Positions 21,350 through 32,878 are shown, counted from the stretch's first letter. The stretch: 64,000 nucleotides of DNA from Siphonodentalium dalli (GCA_032622095.1 CP136062.1:16267710-16331709); one strand, 5' to 3'. Notes: generated from the sequence alone by a model not told the origin. Numbers and translations are program-made.

Positions 21350-21636
21350 ACTTTGATGTAGTCTCGTTTTTGTGCATCTAAATAACACATGCCAAATGAC
21401 CTAAACTCACAGAAATTGAAACACAAGGTTGCCAAGTTAGCCAACGTAGGTAATTTTGAATGTATGCATTTCAGAATAGATGTGCATTATGCAAATTATT
21501 TGCTTCGATCGCAACCCGTGATGGTTATCATCTGATTCGATTCATGATTCAATTCGATGTCGATATCAGGAAGGAGATTGAATATCGAGATTCGATATGA
21601 TGCAAAATCCCCGATTCGCTGATCCCTATGTTCAGG

Positions 21637-22918
21637 AAATGTTAACAGACAACAGACAGAATAGAAATGTGCAAAAAGATTATTGTTGAATTATTATCTG
21701 AACATTTCATAAGGGAATTGCTCGTCAATGTTTATTTAGTAAAGAAAGGGTTAAACTTATTATCTGAACATTTCCTATGGGATAGCTACTCATCAATGAG
21801 TATTTAGTAAAAAAAACTGGTTAAATTATTATATGAACTTTTCATAAGGGAACTACTCATCGCGGCGAGTGGGGTTAACCTCCCTCTCATAGGTGGGGGT
21901 CCTGGATATCTCCCCCGGGAAAAATTTATGTATCAACATTCAAAACAACACTCTTTCCTGTGTTCTGGGTCCAGTTTATGTAGCTTTATATATGGAGCGA
22001 GTGACAATAACACTAAGTATAATTACGGTACACTATGGAGGGTTAGTAATAGAAGATCAAAGCTCCTTTGAACAATGAACTTATTTTCTGAAAGTCAGCG
22101 CAAATGATAGTGAATTATCTGGGCAAACATGATGATTTAGGTGTACCGGACATGCCTTTGGAATGTGCCTCGGAATCACCGGGTCGCATATGGTTTGGGT
22201 CGGTGCATTGGAGAATATTGTTCAATTCAGAGTAAATAGTCACAAAGTCCTGGCTTCTAGTACTAGTATAGATGTGTTTCGGCTGGCAATATATATATAT
22301 GCATATATCCAGCCACATAATTTCCGCCATTGCCCATGCTGAATTTTTCAGTTTTACTCCTAATTGCTAACCATCAGCTCCATTCTGCAAAATAAGTCAT
22401 CAATGCAAGCCAAATGGGTGGTCTGATCATACTCCCATCATGTACTCGTTTTTCACCAAAAATATCTGAGACCAGACTAGTATTCCAATCCCCTGTTCAT
22501 CTACACTATGGTTACATCCATAATGTTAATTGAAAATATTGTTTGTAGATTAATATCTGTTTTGTCACTTTTTTATTAAGCAATGGCAGATGCGTATTTG
22601 GCGAGACATAAAGATGTCTTATTATCATTTGTTCTAATTAGGGTGACACAACACGTGGTGGAAAATATAACCAATTTTTTATGCCATGCATATATACCAT
22701 TGGAAATGAACCAACAATGTGTTTCTATACTACTAGTAATTCGAAAATATGTTATGTATATGGTACATGTATACCACAGTAGTATGGCGTATGTGCCTTT
22801 ATATAATCTCTTTACAATGATACTGCCGCCATGCAGTGCGTTATATTCTGAGCGTTCGATGGTCTGATGGTTGGATATATAAGCTGAGGCAAACATCCTT
22901 ACTATTGAATGCTCGGAC
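21637..22918 (+). other. Intron 4 sequence, nothing recognised
   Basis: About 1.3 kb with no supported gene. The phrases TTATTATCTGAACATTTC and GTTTATTTAGTAAAGAAA recur three times in diverged form at 21680-21860. Confidence 0.4.
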
Positions 22919-23103
22919 TACCTTGACTCCTTAAGCAGAATTATGGGTAATTTTTCAGGATTTAGTCTTGTTGCCATACATCGGAAAGCCCTCACTGAGA
23001 GCTTTCCGATGAATGGCAACAAGCCATATTTCCGACTAAATCCTGAAAAATTACCCATAATTCCTCTGTGGTTAAGGAGTCGATTATTTAGGGCATTACT
23101 GTA
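22919..23103. mobile_element. Hairpin MITE, family D
   Basis: A palindromic copy whose right end is TTAGGGCATTACTGTA. The left end is shortened by about 15 bp. Confidence 0.85.
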
Positions 23104-23183
23104 GATGTTTCCTGTGTATACTTTTATTAGGTCAATTATTTTAATTTTTAGCATTATGCACTTACATGTATTTCACTACAAAC

Positions 23184-23592
23184 CAAGCCTGATTATAGTG
23201 TGTCTGTCATTTGCAGAATGAGGTTCCCAGAGGGTGAATTTAGTGATGCTAACTCGAATAGTGGGCTAGCATCACCAAATTCACCCTTTGGGGACATCCT
23301 TCTGCATGATCTCATCTGCTATGAGAGAAATTGACTAAGAATGAAGTTCCCAAATGGTGAATATTGTGATGTACACCCATTGGGAACCTCGATTATGCAA
23401 TGTGTCGTCTGCCAATTTGGGGATATATAGAAACTAACTAAAAAAGAAATAGAATCTATTGTGAAGAAGTTTCTATAGAAATTTGATAATAAAGAAACTT
23501 TCCAGAGAAGATGAGGCCTAAGCAGAATGAGGTCCCCAGAGGGTGAATTTGGTGATGCTAGCCTCATTCTGCAGACACACTATATCCAGGCT
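23184..23592. mobile_element. Palindromic hAT-type MITE, family B (long form)
   Basis: The ends are CAAGCCTGATTATAGTGTG and its diverged complement. There are two hairpin arms and a long-form middle with GTGTCGTCTGCCAATTTGGG. A deletion removes part of the right hairpin (GCTAGCCTCATTCTGC). Confidence 0.8.
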
Positions 23593-23639
23593 AAACGGAA
23601 GTAATGTAAGACATCCATCTCAAACCTAACTGATAAAGT

Positions 23640-23740
23640 TTAATGTTTAACCCACAGGGACCCTCCCCACATGGAAGCATGCACTACAGTGTCTCGTCTG
23701 CTCCAGTCTATGTGGGGCTCTCTATGGGTTATGAGAAGAT
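23640..23740. repeat. Palindromic repeat family E
   Basis: From TTAACCCACAGGGACCCTCC to GGGGCTCTCTATGGGTTA. It is an inverted relative of 11786-11880, and both sit next to ATGTAAGACATCCATCTC or its complement. Confidence 0.7.
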
Positions 23741-23795
23741 GAGATGATTAGAATGGCGGCTTGTCTGCACAATGCCTTTATAAAATGGAAGAATA

Positions 23796-24192
23796 CAAGC
23801 CTGAGTTTAGTGTGCCTGTCATGTGCAGAATGAGGTCCCCAGAGGGTGAATTTAGTGACGCTATCCTCCACAGCGGGCTAGTATCACTAAGTTCACCCTC
23901 TGAGAACCTCATTCTGTTTAGGCCTTAACTGCTATGGCAGACCTACGATCAGATTGAAGTTCCTCAGTTGAAGGTGATGATGTTCACCCATTAGTCGTCT
24001 CGATTATAAATGCATTTTATGTTTTGCAAATTAGGGGATATAGAAACTTCCCAGAAGGGAAAAATGAACTAAAAACAGTGTTAATTTGAGACTGCGGAAT
24101 GAGGTTCCCAGATGGTGAATATGGCCCGCTAGCCCTGCAGGTCACTAAATTCACCCTCTGGGGACCTCATCCTGCAAATGACAGGCGCCCTA
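23796..24192. mobile_element. Palindromic hAT-type MITE, family B (diverged long form)
   Basis: The left end is CAAGCCTGAGTTTAGTGTG, with two hairpins. The middle is diverged, and the right end CAAATGACAGGCGCCC is truncated next to a copied piece of exon 5. Confidence 0.75.
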
Positions 24193-24196
24193 TTTG

Positions 24197-24219
24197 CATA
24201 ACGGCGGTGATGATGAACT
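24197..24219 (+). pseudogene. 23-bp copy of exon 5 sequence in the intron
   Basis: A perfect 23-bp match to exon 5 (24343-24365) centred on ATAACGGCGGTGATGATGA. It lies about 115 bp upstream of the exon 5 acceptor, at the edge of a family B MITE. Confidence 0.85.
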
Positions 24220-24309
24220 CTTGTAGGATATAGAGGTCCCAGGGGAGTTTAAATAACGAATCGTTGGTTTTTAGCACTTTAATCTTAATCTTTGACGTTC
24301 TTTTTTAAG

Positions 24310-24459
24310 GTTAAATGTTATCAGTATTGGCCTCTGGGCTCCCATAACGGCGGTGATGATGAACTTGTGCTGAATGAAGTTCAACTAAAGGTTACATTGG
24401 TCGACGAAGAGGAGCTGAGTAATTATATTGTCAGAACTCTCGATCTTGAAGACCTTGAG
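24310..24459 (+). CDS. PTPN1: PTPN1/2-like tyrosine phosphatase, exon 5
   Basis: The 150-nt exon, phase 0 at both ends, encodes VKCYQYWPLGSHNGGDDE, then LVLNEVQLKVTLVDEEEL and SNYIVRTLDLEDLE. It aligns with [29 protein letters not shown] in human PTP1B, including the KC.QYWP motif that packs near the active site. The acceptor is TTTTTTAAG and the donor GAG|GTAATT. No tandem junction copies adjoin this exon, but a 23-bp exon fragment lies in the preceding intron. Confidence 0.95.
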
Positions 24460-25029
24460 GTAATTACAAGAATTATGTACAGCATTTCAGGGCCCAAACT
24501 AGGGTTTGAAAACAGGGAGAAGTGACTTCTCCCTCTGAAAATTTTACGGAGACTTCAGCCCAAAATAGGGAGAAGTGGAGATACTTAAGAAAATCATAAT
24601 TTAAGATAAATAAAAAATGTTGACTTAATGACTTTAAATATCTGAAGAAATTGTTATTATAAATTTTAAATTTTTGGAAATGGCTTTTGGTCACTGCTGT
24701 AATGTGGGTGTCCGTTAAAATAAACAATAAGGACTAATCAAGGAGTTATAAAAGCTTTTAATTTTGTTTCTGAAGCATTTATTAGCTCAACTTTACTTTG
24801 TAAAGTTTCAGCTATTGCCATGGCTTTGTCATCCATCGTCCGTGTATACGTGTGTGTGTGCATGATCCCTCAACAATTTCCTTTAGCACAGGCTACAGGT
24901 CGTATCTTTGGTCTGATCATTATGAAATTTGTCATGGCTGTTGACATTCACATGTAGATGGGAACGAGTCCATCTTGGATTTCAAAATTCTGTTTCTGAA
25001 GCATTTATTATTGAATACCAACATCGATG
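24460..25029 (+). other. Intron 5 sequence, nothing recognised
   Basis: AT-rich intron. Two weak matches to dispersed repeat C (CATCTTGGATTTC near 24970; CTGTTTCTGAAGCATTTATT twice near 24770 and 24990). Confidence 0.4.
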
Positions 25030-25440
25030 GTATGTTCAGTGATGTCTGATGACAATCCGATTAAAGACATATTATGTACTTGTTCGGGTACGTGAAACTG
25101 ATAAGTTAGTATCCAGGTGCTATGCCAACTGGAGGAATGTATCATTCTACTAACATCACCGAAAATCTCAAGCAAATCGACCGTACCACTCCATAGAAAA
25201 CATTGCCTGAACTACGCTAAATTGTAAATATTTACTACTCGAATCGGGACGCTTCTATCGGCGATAAACTAACGAAAACGATTTCGCCATCGGCAGTCAC
25301 TGCATTTAAATAATAAATAAGAATGTCGGTGTGTGTTGTCAATTTAGATATAATGTTTGTAAAAATAACTACTTTGAAAAAGATTATTCTCCATTTCTAT
25401 TTGATCACCCTACAGGAGTGTTTCACATCACTTTAAAGCA
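25030..25440. mobile_element. Single arm of MITE family F
   Basis: This segment (AAGCAAATCGACCGTACCAC, TTTCGCCATCGGCAGTCA, end TGATCACCCTACAGGAGTG) matches the right arm of the palindromic element at 52020-52645. Only one arm is present here. Confidence 0.75.
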
Positions 25441-25490
25441 ATAAACTTGACGAGTTGTATAGCTGTGTTACAATAGTGATTAATGTGCTC

Positions 25491-25636
25491 TTAACCCTTT
25501 GAGTGCCAGGTCCGATTTTTGTATCAACCCATATACCCTGTGCCAATGCATTCTCTTATATATGCGAGTCGACCATAGGTCGCCTCGCATATATAAGAGA
25601 ATGCATTGGCTTAACAATTTTTTTTTTTTTTTTTTT
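25491..25636. mobile_element. MITE family A, left half only
   Basis: The left end is TTAACCCTTTGAGTGCCAGG. One complete GCCAATGCATTC palindrome follows, then an 18-nt T run. The right half is absent. The same end type is complete at 26856-27097. Confidence 0.8.
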
Positions 25637-25934
25637 ACAATTAACAACAAAGACCAGTGCAAAACAAGTCAAATTTTCAACAGTAAAATTACCGTAAATC
25701 CCAAGCTAGTTTTGTCTAATTTGGAAAACGACTTCCTTTTCGCCTTGCGGACATCCGAGGGTGAAGTCGCTGCCTTGAAGGCGAAAACTTCGCCTCAGTC
25801 GCCTACTAGCTTGGGGCCTGCAGCATTTATAAAGTGCTGATGCCACAGGTCCCTGTCACAAAATTAGTCACATGACTAAAATTACCTACATATAAGAATT
25901 GTTCCTAACTTTTCAAATTGATAATTTCCCCGAC

Positions 25935-26265
25935 AGTCATCTCGGATTCTATTCTTTGCATCACTAAATCCTTTGGCTCACCCAACATGCCAGATCCCTC
26001 ATCCGATCATCACCAAACTTCATATGGATCATCAGGATGACCTCTAGATGGGAGCTTACCGTTTTTTCCGAATTCTGTTTTTAAAAAAAGTTTGCCAATG
26101 GTAATCTTGGATTTTACTTTTTGTATGACTAAATCTTTTAGCACACCCTATAGGTCACATCTCTCATTCGATTGTCACCAAACTTTATACAAATCTTTAG
26201 AGTGTCCTCTAGATGGCAGCTTACCATTTTATTCCGAATTCTGTTAACTGTAACATTTGACAATA
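25935..26265 (+). repeat. Dispersed repeat family C, two tandem monomers
   Basis: Two monomers about 162 bp apart, each with GGATT..ACT.TTTGCAT, TCATCCGATCATCACCAAAC and CTAGATGGGAGCTTACC-like segments. Confidence 0.8.
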
Positions 26266-26294
26266 GCCCCTATCCCAGTTGAGCTTCAGTGTCA

Positions 26295-26627
26295 TTGTCA
26301 GGTTAAACCATGATTCAATTTTTTTTATGTTTCCAGACAGGTAAAACTTTGATGATCATTCGTTATATTTCCCTGACTGATAAATTATGATGATTATTTT
26401 GTTATTCCTTCTGACAGGTTAAACCATGTAGAAAATATTGTTATTCTTCCCGACAGGTAACACCATGATAATAATTTGTTATACCTCCTGACAGGTTAAA
26501 CCATGAAGAAAATATTGTCATTCTTCCCGACAGGTAACACCATGATAATAATTTGTTAAACCATGACAGACATAACATTATCTTTCCAGACAGGTTAAAA
26601 CATGATGAATTTTTGTTTTTTTTCCAG
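26295..26627 (+). repeat. Tandem copies of the exon 6 acceptor junction
   Basis: The acceptor with the first exon bases (TTCC-AGACAGGT or variants CCGACAGGT and CTGACAGGT) recurs about seven times before the genuine acceptor at 26627. The unit is about 37 bp, with a 74-bp two-unit period (GGTTAAACCATG... then GGTAACACCATG...). Each copy follows a T-rich stretch. The copy at about 26589 has a full TTTCCAG acceptor. Confidence 0.88.
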
Positions 26628-26837
26628 ACAGGTGTTTCGCGTGAAATCCTCCACTTCCACTATATTACGTGGCCAGACTTTGGAGTTCCGTCCTCGCCAG
26701 ATGCCTTCCTCGACTTTCTGTTATCGATAAGACAGTCCGGATCTCTGGATGCAGACGTTGGACCGGCTGTAATTCACTGCAGCGCTGGGATTGGTCGATC
26801 TGGAACGTTCTGTCTTGTAGATTCATGTCTGATCATG
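26628..26837 (+). CDS. PTPN1: PTPN1/2-like tyrosine phosphatase, exon 6 (catalytic loops)
   Basis: The 210-nt exon (70 codons, phase 0) carries the heart of the enzyme. [17 protein letters not shown] contains the WPD loop with the general-acid Asp. [12 protein letters not shown] is the P-loop, with the nucleophilic Cys (about residue 204 of the visible protein, near Cys215 of human PTP1B) and the phosphate-binding Arg. All catalytic residues are intact, so an active phosphatase is predicted. PTP1B dephosphorylates receptor tyrosine kinases such as the insulin receptor; that role is inferred here by homology. The acceptor TTTCCAG is the last of several tandem copies. The donor ATG|GTAAGT is strong, and a MITE begins 18 bp beyond it. 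Confidence 0.97.
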
Positions 26838-26855
26838 GTAAGTCAACTACACAGC

Positions 26856-27097
26856 TTAACCCTTTGAGTGCCAGGGGCCGATCTCATCGGCCCTAAACCT
26901 ACAAAATATGTCTGTTAAAGAATATAAGAATAAATTATTAAAATTGTAAAAAATTGTAAAAAAAAAAAAAAGGGGCCAATGCATTCTCTTATATATGGGA
27001 GGCGACCTATATATGGTCGACTCGCATATAAAAGGGAATGCATTGGCACAGGGTATATGGGTTGATACAAAAATCGACCTGGCACTCAAAGGGTTAA
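26856..27097. mobile_element. MITE family A, complete, piggyBac-type TTAA ends
   Basis: Inverted ends TTAACCCTTTGAGTGCCAGG and its complement, flanked by TTAA at both sides (26856-26859, 27094-27097). The right part is one GCCAATGCATTC palindrome. The left palindrome is lost. It is inserted 18 bp after the exon 6 donor. The TTAA target site suggests mobilisation by a piggyBac-like transposase. Confidence 0.85.
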
Positions 27098-27109
27098 CCA
27101 TTTATAGCT

Positions 27110-27320
27110 AAACTTGATGAAGTCAAGTTTGAGCTTTTGCCATTTGTTGGCATCCATCCATCAATGTGTGCATGAGTCTGTCAACAATTTCCATAAGCAC
27201 ACCCTTAGGCCACATTCCTCATCTGATCATCACCTAACTTTGAATGGATCATCGGGGAGCTTACCATTTTATTAAGAATTTTGTTAAAAAAGATGCTGTC
27301 AGTGGCCATCTTGGATTTCA
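27110..27320 (+). repeat. Dispersed repeat family C monomer
   Basis: One monomer (CATTCCTCATCTGATCATCA, ATCTTGGATTTCACATTTAA). Its last part runs without a break into the first unit of the 47-bp array. Confidence 0.75.
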
Positions 27321-30300
27321 CATTTAAATCTATCAGTACATCCTGCACCCCACAAGTATTTATAAAATGTTTAAATCTATCAGTACATCCTGCACCCCAC
27401 AAGTATTTATAAAATGTTTAAATCTATCAGTACATCCTGCACCCCACAAGTATTTATAAAATGTTTAAATCTATCAGCACATCCTGCACCCCACAAGTAT
27501 TTATAAAATGTTTAAATCTATCAGTACATCCTGCACCCCACAAGTATTTATAAAATGTTTAAATCTATCAGTACATCCTGCACCCCACAAGTATTTATAA
27601 AATGTTTAAATCTATCAGTACATCCTGCACCCCACAAGTATTTATAAAATGTTTAAATCTATCAGTACATCCTGCACCCCACAAGTATTTATAAAATGTT
27701 TAAATCTATCAGTACATCCTGCACCCCACAAGTATTTATAAAATGTTTAAATCTATCAGTACATCCTGCACCCCACAAGTATTTATAAAATGTTTAAATC
27801 TATCAGTACATCCTGCACCCCACAAGTATTTATAAAATGTTTAAATCTATCAGCACATCCTGCACCCCACAAGTATTTATAAAATGTTTAAATCTATCAG
27901 TACATCCTGCACCCCACAAGTATTTATAAAATGTTTAAATCTATCAGCACATCCTGCACCCCACAGGTATTTATAAAATGTTTAAATCTATCAGTACATC
28001 CTGCACCCCACAAGTATTTATAAAATGTTTAAATCTATCAGCACATCCTGCACCCCACAAGTATTTATAAAATGTTTAAATCTATCAGTACATCCTGCAC
28101 CCCACAAGTATTTATAAAATGTTTAAATCTATCAGTACATCCTGCACCCCACAAGTATTTATAAAATGTTTAAATCTATCAGCACATCCTGCACCCCACA
28201 AGTATTTATACATTTAAATCTATCAGTACATCCTGCACCCCACAAGTATTTATAAAATGTTTAAATCTATCAGTACATCCTGCACCCCACAAGTATTTAT
28301 AAAATGTTTAAATCTATCAGTACATCCTGCACCCCACAAGTATTTATAAAATGTTTAAATCTATCAGTACATCCTGCACCCCACAAGTATTTATAAAATG
28401 TTTAAATCTATCAGTACATCCTGCACCCCACAAGTATTTATAAAATGTTTAAATCTATCAGCACATCCTGCACCCCACAAGTATTTATAAAATGTTTAAA
28501 TCTATCAGTACATCCTGCACCCCACAAGTATTTATAAAATGTTTAAATCTATCAGCACATCCTGCACCCCACAAGTATTTATAAAATGTTTAAATCTATC
28601 AGTACATCCTGCACCCCACAAGTATTTATAAAATGTTTAAATCTATCAGTACATCCTGCACCCCACAAGTATTTATAAAATGTTTAAATCTATCAGTACA
28701 TCCTGCACCCCACAAGTATTTATAAAATGTTTAAATCTATCAGCACATCCTGCACCCCACAAGTATTTATAAAATGTTTAAATCTATCAGTACATCCTGC
28801 ACCCCACAAGTATTTATAAAATGTTTAAATCTATCAGTACATCCTGCACCCCACAAGTATTTATAAAATGTTTAAATCTATCAGTACATCCTGCACCCCA
28901 CAAGTATTTATAAAATGTTTAAATCTATCAGTACATCCTGCACCCCACAAGTATTTATAAAATGTTTAAATCTATCAGTACATCCTGCACCCCACAAGTA
29001 TTTATAAAATGTTTAAATCTATCAGTACATCCTGCACCCCACAAGTATTTATAAAATGTTTAAATCTATCAGCACATCCTGCACCCCACAAGTATTTATA
29101 AAATGTTTAAATCTATCAGTACATCCTGCACCCCACAAGTATTTATACATTTAAATATATCAGTACATCCTGCACCCCACAAGTATTTATACATTTAAAT
29201 CTATCAGTACATCCTGCACCCCACAAGTATTTATAAAATGTTTAAATCTATCAGTACATCCTGCACCCCACAAGTATTTATAAAATGTTTAAATCTATCA
29301 GCACATCCTGCACCCCACAAGTATTTATAAAATGTTTAAATCTATCAGTACATCCTGCACCCCACAAGTATTTATACATTTAAATCTATCAGTACATCCT
29401 GCACCCCACAAGTATTTATACATTTAAATCTATCAGTACATCCTGCACCCCACAAGTATTTATAAAATGTTTAAATCTATCAGCACATCCTGCACCCCAC
29501 AAGTATTTATACATTTAAATCTATCAGTACATCCTGCACCCCACAAGTATTTATAAAATGTTTAAATCTATCAGTACATCCTGCACCCCACAAGTATTTA
29601 TAAAATGTTTAAATCTATCAGTACATCCTGCACCCCACAAGTATTTATAAAATGTTTAAATCTATCAGTACATCCTGCACCCCACAAGTATTTATAAAAT
29701 GTTTAAATCTATCGGCACATCCTGCACCCCACAAGTATTTATAAAATGTTTAAATCTATCAGCACATCCTGCACCCCACAAGTATTTATAAAATGTTTAA
29801 ATCTATCAGTACATCCTGCACCCCACAAGTATTTATACATTTAAATCTATCAGTACATCCTGCACCCCACAAGTATTTATAAAATGTTTAAATCTATCAG
29901 CACATCATGCACCCCACAAGTATTTATACATTTAAATCTATCAGTACATCCTGCACCCCACAAGTATTTATAAAATGTTTAAATCTATCAGTACATCCTG
30001 CACCCCACAAGTATTTATAAAATGTTTAAATCTATCAGTACATCCTGCACCCCACAAGTATTTATAAAATGTTTAAATCTATCAGTACATCCTGCACCCC
30101 ACAAGTATTTATAAAATGTTTAAATCTATCAGCACATCCTGCACCCCACAAGTATTTATAAAATGTTTAAATCTATCAGCACATCCTGCACCCCACAAGT
30201 ATTTATAAAATGTTTAAATCTATCAGTACATCCTGCACCCCACAAGTATTTATAAAATGTTTAAATCTATCAGCACATCCTGCACCCCACAAGTATTTAT

Positions 30301-31094
30301 AAAATGTTTAAATCTATCAGTACATCCTGCACCCCACAAGTATTTATACATTTAAATCTATCAGTACATCCTGCACCCCACAAGTATTTATACATTTAAA
30401 TCTATCAGTACATCCTGCACCCCACAAGTATTTATAAAATGTTTAAATCTATCAGTACATCCTGCACCCCACAAGTATTTATAAAATGTTTAAATCTATC
30501 AGCACATCCTGCACCCCACAAGTATTTATAAAATGTTTAAATCTATCAGTACATCCTGCACCCCACAAGTATTTATACATTTAAATCTATCAGTACATCC
30601 TGCACCCCACAAGTATTTATACATTTAAATCTATCAGTACATCCTGCACCCCACAAGTATTTATAAAATGTTTAAATCTATCAGCACATCCTGCACCCCA
30701 CAAGTATTTATAAAATGTTTAAATCTATCAGCACATCCTGCACCCCACAAGTATTTATAAAATGTTTAAATCTATCAGCACATCCTGCACCCCACAAGTA
30801 TTTATAAAATGTTTAAATCTATCAGCACATCCTGCACCCCACAAGTATTTATAAAATGTTTAAATCTATCAGCACATCCTGCACCCCACAAGTATTTATA
30901 AAATGTTTAAATCTATCAGCACATCCTGCACCCCACAAGTATTTATAAAATGTTTAAATCTATCAGTACATCCTGCACCCCACAAGTATTTATAAAATGT
31001 TTAAATCTATCAGTACATCCTGCACCCCACAAGTATTTATAAAATGTTTAAATCTATCAGTACATCCTGCACCCCACAAGTATTTATAAAATGT
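27320..31094 (+). repeat. 47-bp minisatellite, about 80 copies
   Basis: The unit has the consensus start TTTAAATCTATCAGTACATC and middle CTGCACCCCACAAGTATTTA. The main length is 47 bp; shorter variants with TTTATACATTTAAATC lack the AAAATG segment. A GTACATC/GCACATC polymorphism is scattered through the array. The unit corresponds to one segment of dispersed repeat family C, since a single diverged copy occurs at about 32210 and 31300. The array therefore arose by amplification of part of that repeat. It lies wholly in the intron between exons 6 and 7. Confidence 0.97.
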
Positions 31095-31650
31095 TTTGAA
31101 AATTTACAGGCCTATTTGAGATCACCTCTAAATATAATATATTTTGGTTTTTACCTTTTGCATGATTTAATCCTTTTGCACCCCTACAGACAACATGCCT
31201 CATCCGATTGTCACTAAACTTCATATGGATCTAGATGGGAGCTTAGCATTTTTTCAGAAATTTGTTAAAAACATGGTCATCAGCAGCCATCTTGAATTTA
31301 TTTAAATTCATCGGCACACCATGCAGCCCACAATTATTGAGAATTTTGAAATTTATTGGTATGTTTAAGATCACTCGGGATGGGACCTATCAAATTTGAA
31401 TGATTTTCATTGGAAAACATGGCTACCGGCATCCATCTTTGACTTTACTCTTTGCATAAGTAAACCCTTTGGTACACCCTACAGACCACATCCTATCGTT
31501 ACCAAATTTATTTGGATCTTTTGCGGGACCACTGGTTAGGAGCCATCAAAATTTTCTGAATTTTTTTGAAAAACATGGCCGCCAGTGGCCATCTTGGATT
31601 TAACTCTTTGAATGACTAAATTTTTCGGCACACCCTAAAGGCCACATCCC
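31095..31650 (+). repeat. Dispersed repeat family C, three degenerate monomers
   Basis: Successive blocks with GGTTTTTACCTTTTGCATG, ATGGGAGCTTAGCAT and GGCCACATCCCTC-like segments. It continues the monomer order seen before the 47-bp array, so the array interrupts one longer family C insertion. Confidence 0.75.
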
Positions 31651-31714
31651 TCAATGCATGTGACAACAAGTCCGACATGCTATCTATTGAGCTACTGTGC
31701 TCCATAATATTTTT

Positions 31715-31797
31715 GCTAAAATGGCTGACACATTTCCCAGAATTCCATTCTTCCATTTCTGATCAAGAAAAGCACCAGTTTAGAGTAAATAGCCCTT
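31715..31797 (+). pseudogene. Displaced copy of the exon 7 acceptor region
   Basis: AAAATGGCTGACACATTTCC through GATCAAGAAAAGCACCAGTT matches the unit repeated before exon 7, about 900 bp away. The acceptor AG is mutated to TG, and the copy is cut at TTAA by a family A MITE. Confidence 0.8.
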
Positions 31798-32196
31798 TAA
31801 CCCTTTACCCAACAGAAGGGCCCTGTGCCAATGCATTCTCTTATATATGCGAGTCGACCATAGGTCGCCTCACATATATAAGAGAATGCATTGGCTTAAC
31901 ACATTAAAAATTATAAAATTATTAAAGAATGTAAGAAAAAATGGTAAAAAGTGTTAAAAAAAGATTTTTTTTAGGCCAATGCATTCTCTAATATATGCGA
32001 GGCGACCTATGGTCGACTCGCATATATAAGAGAATACATTGGCACAGGGCATAACTGTATCCATCACAATGTGGTCAATGAGCCGGTTCCAATGATATCT
32101 ATATTTGTATGGTTTTATTGAGACAGACCGAAGATATTTTAGGCTGTTGAAGCTTTATTTGGCCGGTTTTGGCCGGTTTGTTGGGTAAAGGGTTAA
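31797..32196. mobile_element. MITE family A, TTAACCCTTTACCCAACA shell
   Basis: Inverted ends TTAACCCTTTACCCAACAG and its complement with TTAA at both flanks. The interior holds the two facing palindromes and a right-hand segment with GGTTCCAATGATATC. A second near-identical copy lies at 38097-38486. Confidence 0.9.
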
Positions 32197-32199
32197 CAA

Positions 32200-32380
32200 T
32201 GGATTTGACATTTAAATCTATCAGCACACCATGCACCGCACAATTATTAATGAAATGTTTTGAAAATTTACAGTTATCTTTGAGATCACCTTTGAATGAA
32301 AAACATGGCAGCCATTTTGGATTTTACTCTTTGTATGACTAAATCCTTTGGCATCTCTACAGACCACAAATTACCCAGAA
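32200..32380 (+). repeat. Dispersed repeat family C fragment
   Basis: Contains ATTTAAATCTATCAGCACAC and ACTCTTTGTATGACTAAATC, a single-copy relative of the unit amplified at 27320-31094. Confidence 0.75.
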
Positions 32381-32689
32381 TTACTTTCTTATCATTTTCA
32401 GATCGAGAAAAATACCAGTTTAGATGCAATATGCCTTTGACAATAGTACACAAATGGCTGACAAATTACCCAGAATTCCTTATTTAATCAATTTCAGATC
32501 AAGAAAAGCACCAGTTTAGATTGAATAGACCTTCGACAATAGTACACAAATGGCTGAAAAATTACCTAGAATTCCTTTCTTAATCAATTTCAGCTCGTGA
32601 AAAGCACGAGTATAGATTCAATAGACCTTCGACAATAGTACACAAATGGCTGAAAAATTACCCAGAATTCCTTTCTTAATCAATTTCAG
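32381..32689 (+). repeat. Three extra copies of the exon 7 acceptor plus about 45 nt of exon (96-bp unit)
   Basis: The exon-start copies begin at 32402, 32498, 32594 and (genuine) 32690, an exact 96-bp period. Each has ATCAATTTCAG-like acceptors followed by GATCGAGAAAAGCACGAGTA-like exon sequence as far as CTTCGACAA. Each then returns to intron-like ACACAAATGGCTGA. Although 96 is divisible by three, read-through from the upstream acceptors meets stops (CTT TGA, CAA TAG), so their use would truncate the protein. Confidence 0.95.
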
Positions 32690-32878
32690 ATCGAGAAAAG
32701 CACGAGTATAGATTCAATAGACCTTCGACAAGTATTAGTAGATATGAGGTCATTTAGGATGGGGCTCATACAGACGGCAGACCAGTTACGCTTCAGTTAC
32801 TTATCTATCATAGAAGGAGGCAAGAAAATACTCAACAAGGGAGAGACAACTCCATCCATCGATTCAGGATTCTCAGAG
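32690..32878 (+). CDS. PTPN1: PTPN1/2-like tyrosine phosphatase, exon 7 (Q-loop)
   Basis: The 189-nt exon, phase 0, encodes [19 protein letters not shown], then [18 protein letters not shown] and [15 protein letters not shown]. It matches [38 protein letters not shown] in human PTP1B. It contains the Q-loop (QTADQ), whose Gln positions the hydrolytic water. The last residues ([11 protein letters not shown]) begin the non-catalytic tail. The acceptor is the last of four tandem copies. The donor GAG|GTGTGT is weak-looking and is the founder of the large 24-bp array that follows. Confidence 0.96.

Larger units (their letters stand above)
16211..21628. mobile_element. hAT-like MITE interrupted by the copia element
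   Basis: The left piece begins TAGGGACCTGCGAATATTC (16211) and the right piece ends GATTCGCTGATCCCTA (21628), as imperfect inverted ends. The flanks TGTTCGGG (16203-16210) and TGTTCAGG (21629-21636) agree at 7 of 8 positions, as expected for an aged hAT target duplication. The copia insertion splits it. Without the insertion the element is about 390 bp. Related ends occur at 39892-40321 and in a fragment near 36288. Confidence 0.75.

Noticed and set aside
27320-31094. A CRISPR-like array
   Set aside because: The units are directly adjacent with no variable spacers, and the context is a eukaryotic intron.
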